This document shows, piece after piece, positions 40,421 through 49,900 of a DNA stretch of 64,000 nucleotides; the first letter of the stretch is position 1; the number at the start of each line of letters is the position of its first letter. The notes below the pieces were generated by a model that saw only the letters and a list, made by a program, of their open reading frames with translations, was not told the origin of the DNA and searched no databases. This stretch comes from CALVGQ01 sp031551965 (GTDB taxonomy: Bacteria > Bacillota_I > Bacilli_A > Erysipelotrichales > Erysipelotrichaceae), in NCBI GenBank assembly GCA_031551965.1, contig JAVBMW010000023.1, positions 1-64,000 on the forward strand. Reading direction: 5' to 3'. Made by a program: the position numbers and the translations under genes.

Positions 40421-41821
40421 ATGAGTGGAATATTCGGGGTTATTTCAAAAAAAGACTGTGTTCATGATTTGTTTTTCGGAGTAGATTATCATTCTCATTT
40501 AGGGACAAAAAAAGGTGGGTTAGCTGTACATGGAAAGAATGGTTTTGACCGCTCTATTCATAATATCGCTAATTCACCTTTTCGAACTAAGTTTGAAAGT
40601 GATGTTATTGCGATGCATGGAAACGTTGGGATTGGATGCATTTCAGATGATGAACCACAACCATTACTTCTAAACTCACATTTGGGAAGCTATGCCATTG
40701 TAACAGTAGGTAAAGTAACAAATAAGGATGACTTAATTGATCAGGCTTTTAAAAAAGGGTTTACTCACTTCTTAGAAATGACAGGTGGTGAAGTTAACCA
40801 AACTGAATTGATCGCATCATTGATCAATCAAAAGACAAGTATTGTAGAAGGCCTTAAACATGTTCAGGAAATGGTTAAGGGATCAATATCAGTACTGATC
40901 ATGACAGAGGATGGTTTGTATGCCTCTCGTGATCGTTTAGGAAGAACACCTTTGCTTATTGGGAAAAAAGAAGATGGGCATTGTGTTACTTTTGAATCTT
41001 CTGCTTATTTGAATCTTGGCTATAGATTTGAAAAAGAACTTGGACCTGCAGAAATAGTTTATATCACTGCTGATTCTATATCACAATGTCAAGAACCAGG
41101 CAAAGAAATGAAATTCTGTACATTTTTATGGGTGTATTTTGGTTACCCATCCTCTACCTATGAGGGAATCAATGTTGAACAAATGAGATATCGCTGGGGA
41201 CAGGAACTCGCAAAAAGTGATGATTTTAATGCAGATATCGTTGCTGGAATACCGGATTCTGGGATTGCATCGGCAATTGGATATTCAAATGAATCGAAGA
41301 CTGCCTTTGGTAGACCTTTTGTCAAGTATACTCCGACATGGCCTCGTTCATTTATGCCCATTTTACAAACTGATCGTAATTTGATTGCCAAGATGAAACT
41401 GATTCCGATTGAAGGCTTAATTAAAGATAAAAGCTTAGTTTTAATTGATGACTCGATCGTGCGGGGAACTCAACTGGGAGAGACTGCAGAATTTTTGTAT
41501 GCCCAAGGGGCAAAAGAAGTTCATATTCGACCTACTTGTCCACCGATGATGTTCGGTTGTCCATACTTGAATTTTTCAAGATCGACCTCGATCAATGATT
41601 TGATTACTCGTCGTATAATAAAAAAACGTGAAGGTGATGTCAATGCTCATATTGATGAATATATCGATCCGGATAGTGAACGCTATCAAGGGATGATTGA
41701 CGATATTTGTAAGGAGCTTAATTTCACTTCACTTAAATATCAACGTCTTGATGATTTATTGAAGACAACTGGTAAGAAATGTGACCACCTGTGTACATAT
41801 TGCTGGAATGGTAAAGAATAA
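40421..41821 (+). CDS. purF: PurF-like amidophosphoribosyltransferase lacking glutaminase residues
   Basis: 466 aa. The phosphoribosyltransferase half is intact, with PRPP loop VLIDDSIVRGTQ (340-351). The N-terminal Ntn domain keeps the fold but not the chemistry. Where PurF has Met-Cys-Gly-Ile, this has MSGIFG (nucleophile Cys to Ser). HRGQ(E/D) becomes SHLGTKKGG, NGNLTN becomes VGKVTN, and the Asp of S-D-(S/T)-E becomes Gln. It also has a Cys-rich end (CDHLCTYCW). A similar divergent PurF branch exists in other anaerobes, from memory. It should aminate PRPP with free ammonia, or act with another donor. It is first in the operon, upstream of a ZTP riboswitch. Confidence 0.88.
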   Translation: MSGIFGVISKKDCVHDLFFGVDYHSHLGTKKGGLAVHGKNGFDRSIHNIANSPFRTKFESDVIAMHGNVGIGCISDDEPQPLLLNSHLGSYAIVTVGKVTNKDDLIDQAFKKGFTHFLEMTGGEVNQTELIASLINQKTSIVEGLKHVQEMVKGSISVLIMTEDGLYASRDRLGRTPLLIGKKEDGHCVTFESSAYLNLGYRFEKELGPAEIVYITADSISQCQEPGKEMKFCTFLWVYFGYPSSTYEGINVEQMRYRWGQELAKSDDFNADIVAGIPDSGIASAIGYSNESKTAFGRPFVKYTPTWPRSFMPILQTDRNLIAKMKLIPIEGLIKDKSLVLIDDSIVRGTQLGETAEFLYAQGAKEVHIRPTCPPMMFGCPYLNFSRSTSINDLITRRIIKKREGDVNAHIDEYIDPDSERYQGMIDDICKELNFTSLKYQRLDDLLKTTGKKCDHLCTYCWNGKE

Positions 41822-41879
41822 GTAATTTTATATAAAAGTTAATTGTAAAAAGGTCGCCAAAATGGTATATTTATTAAGT

Positions 41880-41975
41880 AGTTATACGACTGATGGAAGT
41901 GGAATAGACCACATGAAGTATAACATTGAGAGCCGACCGTCTGGGCATGAGTCCTGGGTGTGTTGACTCTTTTTT
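41880..41975 (+). ncRNA. ZTP (pfl) riboswitch with terminator
   Basis: The sequence closely follows ZTP riboswitches. P1 is GTTATAC (41881-41887) with GTATAAC (41918-41924). GTGG-AATAGA-CCAC forms P2, and the conserved 3' half CCGACCGTCTGGGC (41933-41946) carries the pseudoknot and ligand site. A GAGTC/GACTC hairpin with a T6 run (41949-41975) follows as expression platform. When ZTP or ZMP builds up (folate shortage), it would let transcription proceed into purE and the later purine genes. Confidence 0.92.
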
Positions 41976-41998
41976 GCGTTTTATAAGGAGGAATAAAA

Positions 41999-42487
41999 AT
42001 GAGAGTAGCTGTAGTAATGGGATCTGTAAGCGATCTAGACAAGTTGGTACCAATGATTGATTTTTTGAAGAGCTATGGAGTCACCGTGGATGTACGGGCT
42101 TTATCGGCTCATCGTGCTCATGAAGCCCTACAAAACTTTATTAAAGAAACAGAAACAAACGGAACTCAAGTGATAATTGGAGCTGCTGGAAAAGCGGCAC
42201 ATTTACCAGGGGTTATGGCGGCTATGACGATTCTTCCGGTTATTGGTATTCCAATCAAAGCATCAACGCTTGATGGCATGGATGCCTTATTATCTATCGT
42301 TCAAATGCCTGCAGGAATTCCTGTCGCAACCGTGGCTATTGATGGAGCGATGAACGCTGGGATATTAGCTTTACAAATTCTTGCGTTAAATAATTCTGGT
42401 TTAAAAGAAAAATTAGTTAATTATCGTCAAGAGATGAATGAGAAGTGTTTAGATGCAAATGATGAGATAATGAAACGTTTTAATTAA
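41999..42487 (+). CDS. purE: N5-carboxyaminoimidazole ribonucleotide mutase
   Basis: 162 aa. Active-site features VVMGSVSDLDKL, ALSAHRAHEALQNF and GAAGKAAHLPGVMAAMTIL are those of PurE; TLDGMDALLSIVQMPAGIPV follows. It forms CAIR. Class I PurE needs a PurK partner; none is found in the window, so either purK is elsewhere or this enzyme acts directly on AIR and CO2. AAGGAGG precedes the ATG, and expression is gated by the ZTP riboswitch. Confidence 0.95.
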   Translation: MRVAVVMGSVSDLDKLVPMIDFLKSYGVTVDVRALSAHRAHEALQNFIKETETNGTQVIIGAAGKAAHLPGVMAAMTILPVIGIPIKASTLDGMDALLSIVQMPAGIPVATVAIDGAMNAGILALQILALNNSGLKEKLVNYRQEMNEKCLDANDEIMKRFN

Positions 42488-42501
42488 AAAGGAGAAGAAA
42501 T

Positions 42502-43530
42502 ATGAGTGATAAATACAGAGAAGCTGGAGTCGATTTAGAAGCAGGTTATGAATCAGTTCGTTTGATCAAATCTCATGTAGCACGGACTCAGACTAGAGGA
42601 AGTGTGGATTCGATCGGAGCTTTTGGTGGAATGTTTGATTTGAGTGTTTTGAACATGAAAGAACCAGTACTGGTTTCTGGGACTGATGGTGTTGGTACCA
42701 AATTAATGATGGCATTTGAAGTAGATAAGCATGACACGATTGGTATTGATGCCGTTGCGATGTGCGTCAATGATGTGCTTGTTCAAGGTGCTATGCCACT
42801 GTATTTCTTAGACTATATCGCAGTGGGTAAAAACTACCCAGAAAAAATTGAACAAATCGTTAAAGGTGTTGCGGATGGCTGTGTACTGAGTGAATGTGCT
42901 TTAATTGGTGGTGAAACAGCTGAAATGCCAGATATGTATAGTGTTGAACATTATGATATTGCGGGATTCTGCGTTGGAGCGGTTGAAAAAAGTAAATTAT
43001 TAACGAATCAAAACATCAAAAGTGGTCATGTCCTTATTGGGTTACCATCAAGTGGTTGTCACTCAAATGGTTTTTCACTTATCCGTAAAGTATTGATCAA
43101 AGATGGTGGCTTGGATGTGCATGAATATTATGAAGCTTTTGGAAAAACGTTAGGAGAAGAATTATTAACGCCAACTAAAATATATGTAAAGGCAATCAAA
43201 CATTTATTAAACAATAATGTTGATATTAAAGGAATGTCACACATTACAGGTGGTGGATTCTTTGAAAATGTACCAAGAATGTTAAAAGATGGATTGGGTG
43301 TTCGTATTGATCTAAACTCTTTCAAACGTCCTGAAATTTTTAACTTGATCCAGGAAGTAGGTCAAATTCCAAATGAAGAAATGTACAACGTATTCAATAT
43401 GGGAATCGGATTTATCATGGCCGTGGATCAAAAGGATGTAGAAACAGTAATTGGTCTGTTAAGAGAAATCGATGAAGAAGCGAATGTCATGGGTGTTGTC
43501 ACTGATAGTGGAAAAGTAGAATTGCAATGA
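42502..43530 (+). CDS. purM: AIR synthetase
   Basis: 342 aa, standard length. It closes the imidazole ring, converting FGAM to AIR with ATP. Signatures: YREAGVDLEAGYESVRLIK, VLVSGTDGVGTKL (nucleotide-binding loop), LDYIAVGK, LIGGETAEMPDMY and SHITGGGFFENVPRM. It starts 14 bases after purE with AAAGGAGAAG and overlaps purN by 4 bases. Confidence 0.96.
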   Translation: MSDKYREAGVDLEAGYESVRLIKSHVARTQTRGSVDSIGAFGGMFDLSVLNMKEPVLVSGTDGVGTKLMMAFEVDKHDTIGIDAVAMCVNDVLVQGAMPLYFLDYIAVGKNYPEKIEQIVKGVADGCVLSECALIGGETAEMPDMYSVEHYDIAGFCVGAVEKSKLLTNQNIKSGHVLIGLPSSGCHSNGFSLIRKVLIKDGGLDVHEYYEAFGKTLGEELLTPTKIYVKAIKHLLNNNVDIKGMSHITGGGFFENVPRMLKDGLGVRIDLNSFKRPEIFNLIQEVGQIPNEEMYNVFNMGIGFIMAVDQKDVETVIGLLREIDEEANVMGVVTDSGKVELQ

Positions 43531-44123
43531 AGAAAAAAATAGCGGTTCTTGTATCGGGTGGTGGAAGTAATCTTCAATCATTGATCGATGCAAGTCAAAA
43601 TGAAAATAGTAATTATGAAATCGTGATCGTGATTTCAAATAGAAAAAATGCATATGGTTTAACTCGGGCTGAGAATGCTGGTATAAAAAACATGATTATT
43701 CGTAAAAATGATCAACTGATCATTGAAGAATGCAAGAAAGCAGAGGTAGATTTAATTGTTTTGGCTGGATATCTTGCGATCATTACGGATGAACTGATTG
43801 ATCAATACAAAAATAAAATCATTAATATTCACCCATCTCTGATTCCAAGTTTCTGTGGTCACAATGCGTATGGTATCCATGTGCATGAAATGGCGTTAGA
43901 GCGAGGAGTTAAAGTGACAGGGGCAACAGTTCATTTTGTCAGTGAAATAGTGGATGGTGGACCCATCATCTTACAAGTTGCGTGCAATATCAGTGATTTA
44001 AATTCAGCAGTGGATATTCAAAATAGAGTACTTGAAATAGAACATAGGATCATCGTAGAAGCTGTACAACTTTATTGTGCAGATAAATTAAAAGTGGAAG
44101 AAGGAAGGGTAATCATATTATGA
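43527..44123 (+). CDS. purN: Glycinamide ribonucleotide formyltransferase
   Basis: 198 aa. It transfers formyl from 10-formyl-THF to GAR. The active site is visible: LVSGGGSNLQSLIDAS, IINIHPSLIPSFCGHNAYG (catalytic Asn and His) and VHFVSEIVDGGPI (catalytic Asp). ATGA overlaps link it to purM before and purH after. Its folate dependence fits control by the ZTP riboswitch, which reports 10-formyl-THF shortage. Confidence 0.95.
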   Translation: MKKKIAVLVSGGGSNLQSLIDASQNENSNYEIVIVISNRKNAYGLTRAENAGIKNMIIRKNDQLIIEECKKAEVDLIVLAGYLAIITDELIDQYKNKIINIHPSLIPSFCGHNAYGIHVHEMALERGVKVTGATVHFVSEIVDGGPIILQVACNISDLNSAVDIQNRVLEIEHRIIVEAVQLYCADKLKVEEGRVIIL

Positions 44124-45646
44124 AGAAAAGAGCGTTAGTAAGTGTTACCAATAAAGAGGGGATCATTGATTTCGTTAGTGAACTGATCAAACTTGATTTT
44201 GAAATCGTTTCAACAGGTGGAACTTTAAACAAATTAAAAGAAGCAGGATTAGAGTGCATCGCGATTGATGATGTTACAGGCTTTCCGGAAATTTTAGATG
44301 GTCGTGTTAAAACATTACATCCCAATGTTCATGGTGGATTACTATATAGAAGAGATTTACCAGAACATGTTGAAACAGTTGAAAGAATGAATATTCAACC
44401 AATCGATCTAGTTTGTGTTAATTTATATGAGTTTGAAAAAGCTTTAGCACAAAACAAACCAATGGAAGAGATGATCGAAAATATTGATATTGGTGGACCT
44501 TCGATGATTCGTTCTGCTGCAAAGAATTTTAAAGATGTTTTGATTGTGACAGATATAAGTGATTATTCTAAAGTAATTGAAGGATTAAAAAATGATACGA
44601 TCGATTTTGATTTTAGATTGAACTTAGCGAAGAAAGCATTTAGTTTAACTGGTAGTTATGATGCGATCATTTCTCGTTACTTTGCAAGAATCACAAATGA
44701 TGATTTCCCAGAATTATTAAATATTTCGTTAAAGAAAAAAGAACATTTACGTTATGGTGAAAACTCTCATCAATTAGCCCATTTGTATGAAGATTCTTTT
44801 ATTCAAAAGAGTGCTCTTGATTATACACAACTTCATGGTAAAGAGATCTCCTTCAACAATATGAATGACTTATATGGAGCTGTTGCCTTAGTTCGCGAAT
44901 TTAATGACCAAATTGTAACGGTGGCGGTAAAACACTCAACACCATGTGGTGTTGCGATAGCGGATAATGGATATGATTCTTATATGAAAGCATATCTCGC
45001 GGATCCACAGTCGATCTTTGGTGGAATTGTGGCAGTCAACTATAAAGTAGATAAACAAACGGCATTAAAAATGAATGAGATCTTTTTAGAAATCGTGGCA
45101 GCACCAGGTTTTGATGAAGAAGCATTAGAAATACTTAAACAAAAGAAAAATATCCGTATTTTAAAATTAACTCATTTGCATGTACATGAAGCTAAATATG
45201 ATATCAAATATTTAGAAGGGAAAGTCCTTGTGCAGGATATCAATGCTGAAATGATCAAAGAAATGAAAGTTGTGACTAATACGCAACCTACAGTTGATCA
45301 AATGACTGACATGGAATTTGGGATGAAAGTTGTAAAATATGTTAAATCAAACGGTATTTGTATCGTTAAAAATGGTGTAACGATTGCGATCAATGGTGGT
45401 CAAACATCAAGGATCTGGGCATTAGAAAACGCAATTCGCAATAATCCGGATAAAGACTTTACAGATACAGTTCTTGCCAGTGATGCTTTCTTCCCGTTCA
45501 GCGATTGTGCAGAAGTGGCATACAATGCAGGGATCAGAGCGATCGTTCAACCTGGGGGTTCTGTGAAAGATCAGGATTCTATCGACTATTGTAATGAAAA
45601 TAAGATACCCATGGTTTTTAGTGGATATCGTCACTTCAGACATTAG
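44120..45646 (+). CDS. purH: Bifunctional AICAR formyltransferase/IMP cyclohydrolase
   Basis: 508 aa. The N-terminal IMP cyclohydrolase (1-195) has VSVTNKEGIIDFVSELI, FEIVSTGGTLNKLKEAG and DGRVKTLHPNVHGGLLYRRD. The C-terminal AICAR transformylase (200-508) has LRYGENSHQLAHLYEDS, VAVKHSTPCGVAIADNGYDS (catalytic Lys-His) and IVQPGGSVKDQDSIDYCNEN. It performs the last two steps to IMP. It overlaps purN by 4 bases and is followed 10 bases later by purD. Confidence 0.97.
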   Translation: MKKRALVSVTNKEGIIDFVSELIKLDFEIVSTGGTLNKLKEAGLECIAIDDVTGFPEILDGRVKTLHPNVHGGLLYRRDLPEHVETVERMNIQPIDLVCVNLYEFEKALAQNKPMEEMIENIDIGGPSMIRSAAKNFKDVLIVTDISDYSKVIEGLKNDTIDFDFRLNLAKKAFSLTGSYDAIISRYFARITNDDFPELLNISLKKKEHLRYGENSHQLAHLYEDSFIQKSALDYTQLHGKEISFNNMNDLYGAVALVREFNDQIVTVAVKHSTPCGVAIADNGYDSYMKAYLADPQSIFGGIVAVNYKVDKQTALKMNEIFLEIVAAPGFDEEALEILKQKKNIRILKLTHLHVHEAKYDIKYLEGKVLVQDINAEMIKEMKVVTNTQPTVDQMTDMEFGMKVVKYVKSNGICIVKNGVTIAINGGQTSRIWALENAIRNNPDKDFTDTVLASDAFFPFSDCAEVAYNAGIRAIVQPGGSVKDQDSIDYCNENKIPMVFSGYRHFRH

Positions 45647-45656
45647 GATCGTGGCC

Positions 45657-46910
45657 ATGAAAAATGTATTAGTAATTGGTGGAGGGGGTCGTGAACATGC
45701 GATCGTCTACACCTTAAATAAAAGTGATCAAGTATCTGAAATCTATGCAATTCCCGGAAATCCCGGAATTGGTGAAATCGCAAAATGTTTTTCGATCGAT
45801 ATTTTAGATAATGAAGCGATCGTGAATTTTGTAGAAGAATATCATGTAGACTTAACGATCGTTGGACCAGAAGTTCCATTATGTAACGGACTCGCTGATG
45901 CGTTAGAAGCGAAAGGGCATCTGGTGTTTGGACCTCTTCAAAAGGGAGCCATGTTGGAAGGAAGTAAAGCTTTTTCGAAAGATTTTATGATTCGCCATAA
46001 TATCCCTACGGCAAAATACAGGGAAGTAAATAGTTATGATGAAGCAATCAATGCTTTGGATTTGTTTGAAATGCCGGTGGTAATCAAAGCAGATGGACTC
46101 GCCGCTGGAAAAGGGGTTGTGATCGCGGAAGACTACAACACGGCAAAAGAAGCGTTATACGAAATGATGGTTACACAAAACTTAGGGACCGCAGGAAATA
46201 AAGTTGTGCTAGAAGAATTCTTACAAGGTTTTGAGTGTTCATTGTTGTGTTTTGTGGATAATGAAACGATCATTCCAATGGTAAGTGCTAAAGACCATAA
46301 ACAGATCTATGATGGAAATCTTGGTCCTAATACTGGCGGTATGGGAACGATCTCTCCCAATCCGTTTATGCCTAGTGGCTTAGATGAAATCATTGAAAAA
46401 GAAGTACTTATTCCATTTATGGATGGATTAAAGAAAGATGAAATCGATTATCGTGGTATTATCTTTATCGGTTTGATGATAGAAGATAAAAGTGTCAAAG
46501 TATTAGAGTTTAATGTACGCTTTGGTGATCCTGAAACCCAATCGATCCTACTTCGCTTGGACAGTGATTTGTATGAGCTAATGAATGCTTGTGCAACAAA
46601 TACGCTCAAGGATGTAGAAATACTTTGGAAAACTCAAAGTAGCGGATGTCTTGTGATAAGTAGTAAAGGATATCCAAATGCTTATCCTAAAGGCGCTCAA
46701 ATTAAACTGGAAGATATGCCAGAAGATGTAGTTGTTTTCCATGCAGGAACTAAGTTAACAGATGGAAAACTAGTAAGTAATGGTGGACGAGTGCTCAATA
46801 TTTGTGCACTTGGAAAAAACTTGGATGAAGTACGTGAAAAGATGTACCGCGCAGCAGAAAAACTTGATTTTGAAGATAAATATTATCGTAATGATATTGG
46901 ACTAAACTAG
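45657..46910 (+). CDS. purD: GAR synthetase (phosphoribosylamine-glycine ligase)
   Basis: 417 aa from the ATG at 45657, where LVIGGGGREHAIVYTLNK begins; an upstream in-frame start would add unrelated residues encoded within purH. ATP-grasp features: PVVIKADGLAAGKGVVIAED, GPNTGGMGTISP and VLEFNVRFGDPETQSILLRL. It joins phosphoribosylamine and glycine, thus using the product of the PurF-like enzyme. Part of the purE-purL unit. Confidence 0.96.
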   Translation: MKNVLVIGGGGREHAIVYTLNKSDQVSEIYAIPGNPGIGEIAKCFSIDILDNEAIVNFVEEYHVDLTIVGPEVPLCNGLADALEAKGHLVFGPLQKGAMLEGSKAFSKDFMIRHNIPTAKYREVNSYDEAINALDLFEMPVVIKADGLAAGKGVVIAEDYNTAKEALYEMMVTQNLGTAGNKVVLEEFLQGFECSLLCFVDNETIIPMVSAKDHKQIYDGNLGPNTGGMGTISPNPFMPSGLDEIIEKEVLIPFMDGLKKDEIDYRGIIFIGLMIEDKSVKVLEFNVRFGDPETQSILLRLDSDLYELMNACATNTLKDVEILWKTQSSGCLVISSKGYPNAYPKGAQIKLEDMPEDVVVFHAGTKLTDGKLVSNGGRVLNICALGKNLDEVREKMYRAAEKLDFEDKYYRNDIGLN

Positions 46911-46919
46911 GAGGCCCGC

Positions 46920-49900
46920 ATGTCAGTAAATCGCATATATGTTGAAAAAAGAAAAGAATTTGCACAAGATGCAAATAAATTGAAAGCTGCTTTAAATGAA
47001 CAACTGAAACTGGATATCAATGATTTACGCATTGTGAATCGTTATGATCTTGAAGGAATCAGCGATGAAATAATTAAAGAAGGAATCCATACAATTCTTT
47101 CTGAACCGATGGTGGATGAAGTTTATTATGAAAATCTACCGATTTTAGAAAGTGATCAATGCTTTGCGATCGAGTTCTTACCTGGACAATATGATCAAAG
47201 AGCTGATTCATTAAAACAATGTTTTCAGATATTGACTGGTAATAGTGATTTTAATGTAAAAAGCAGTACTCAATATGTAGTTAGTTTTAAAGATCAACAG
47301 TCAAATCTTGATAAAATCACTAAATTTTTAATTAATCCTGTCGATCAAAGATTAGCTGCAATGGAAAAACCATTAAGTCTTGAAGAAACTAAAAATCAAA
47401 TCAAGCCAACTGAAATCATAACTGGCTTCAATGAGTTATCAGAGGATGGATTAAAAAAATTCTTAGCTGAATATTCAATGGCTATGAACTATGAAGATTT
47501 AAAAGTAACTCAAGATTACTTTAAAAATGAAGAAAAAAGAAATCCAACGGAAACAGAATTAAAAGTATTGGATACCTATTGGTCTGATCATTGTCGCCAT
47601 ACTACTTTCTCTACGATCATCACTGATATAAATGTAGAAGATGGAAATTTTAAAGCAATTCTAGAAAAAGATATTGAAAATTATAAGACTAGTCGTCACC
47701 TAGTTTATGGAATCGATACGAATAGAAAAATGACATTGATGGATCTAGCGATTATTTCGATGAAAGAATTACGCAAAACAGGTTACTTGGAAGATTTGGA
47801 AGTATCGGAAGAAATCAATGCATGTTCAATTGAAATCACGATCAACACGTTAAAAGGTAAGGAACAATGGCTCCTAATGTTTAAAAATGAAACGCATAAC
47901 CATCCAACAGAAATCGAACCTTTTGGAGGAGCAGCGACTTGCCTTGGTGGTGCAATACGTGACCCCCTTTCAGGACGAGCTTATGTTTATCAATCGATGC
48001 GTATTACAGGGGCGGCAGATCCTCGTACTCCGTTAGCAGATACGATCAAAGGTAAACTTTCTCAACAAAAATTATGTCAGGAAGCAGCTGCCGGATTCTC
48101 AAGTTATGGAAATCAAATAGGTTTAACGACCGGATATGTAAAAGAGATTTATCATAAAGGATATTTAGCTAAACGAATGGAACTTGGAGCTGTTATGGCT
48201 GCTGCACCAAAGGCACAAGTAAAAAGAGATGAACCACAAGATGGACATATCGTGCTTTTGATCGGTGGACGTACTGGACGCGATGGAATTGGTGGCGCAA
48301 CCGGTTCTTCAAAAGTTCATGATGTAAAATCGATCGAAACATCAGGGGCTGAAGTTCAAAAAGGAAATCCAATTGAAGAAAGAAAAATCCAACGCTTATT
48401 TAGAAATGCTGAAGTTTCCTCTAAAATCATACGTTGTAATGATTTTGGAGCAGGTGGAGTTTGTGTTGCGGTTGGTGAATTAGCTGAAGGGCTGATCATT
48501 AATTTGGATGCAGTGTTAAAAAAATATGATGGATTAAGTGGAACTGAATTAGCTATTTCGGAATCTCAAGAAAGAATGGCAATCGTCGTTGAAAAAGAAG
48601 ATAAAGAATTTTTCTTTGAAGCCTGTGCAAAAGAAAATTTAGAAGTTGTAGAAGTTGCGCAAGTTACAGGTAACAAACGCTTGATCATGAAACATCAAGG
48701 TGAAGAAATCGTTAATATTTCTAGAGATTTTTTAGATGCTGCAGGTGCTAAACGATATCAGGATGTACAAATTTCATTGCCTGATTTTAATAATCATCCA
48801 TTTAATAAAACAACGTCCAATAACTTTGTGGATACATCTAGTTCGATATTATCTGATTTGAATGTTGCGAGCCAAAAAGGTCTAGTTGAACGCTTTGATT
48901 CATCGATTGGTAATGGTACAGTATTATCACCATTTGGTGGTAAGTTACTTCGCACTGAAACTGAGGGTATGGCTGCACTCATTCCGGTACTTGATAATGA
49001 AACCACAACGGCATCACTCATGACTTATGGATACAATCCAATTATTTCGAGTTGGTCACCATACCATGGATCGATCTATGCGATCATTGAATCAGTAAGT
49101 AAAATCGTTGCGATGGGAGCTGATTATAAAAATATCCGTTTCTCATTCCAAGAATACTTTGAAAAATTATTGAATGATCCATCAAAATGGGGAAAACCAA
49201 TGGTAGCATTACTCGGTGCTTATCGCGTACAAAAAGAACTATCCCTTCCTTCAATCGGAGGAAAAGACAGCATGTCAGGAAGTTTTGAAGAGTTGCATGT
49301 TCCTCCAACATTAGTTTCTTTTGCGATTACGACAAGTGAAGTGGATGATATTTTAACTCCTGAGCTTAAAGAGGCTAACCATACATTGGTTGAAGTTGTA
49401 ATGCCAAAAGATGAATATCATGTATTTGATTTCGCTAAGCTCAAAAAACAATATGATGCCATCGTTAAATTGAATAAGGATAAACAAATTTTTAGTGCTT
49501 ACACTGTAAAAAGTGGTGGAGTGATCGAAGCTGTAAGTAAAATGGCATTTGGAAATAATGTTGGCGTAAAATTGAATGATCAAAATTCAATTGATAGCTT
49601 AATTCAAATGGATTATGGAAATATCATTTTAGAGGTGAATGATATTAACGCATTAAATGAGATCGATTATCGCATAATTGGTACAACGACGAGTGGCACT
49701 GATCTTACTTATGGTCAAGAAACTATCAGTCTTGAAACGTTATACAATACACATGCTGGAGTTCTAAATAAAATTTATCCACTTACCGCAAAAGCAGCCA
49801 GTGATGAAGTAAGAACGGATGTGTACACTAAGCCAAGTCCACTCCAAGCGAAAGTGATCGTTGATAAACCACTGGTTGTAATTCCGGTTTTCCCTGGGAC

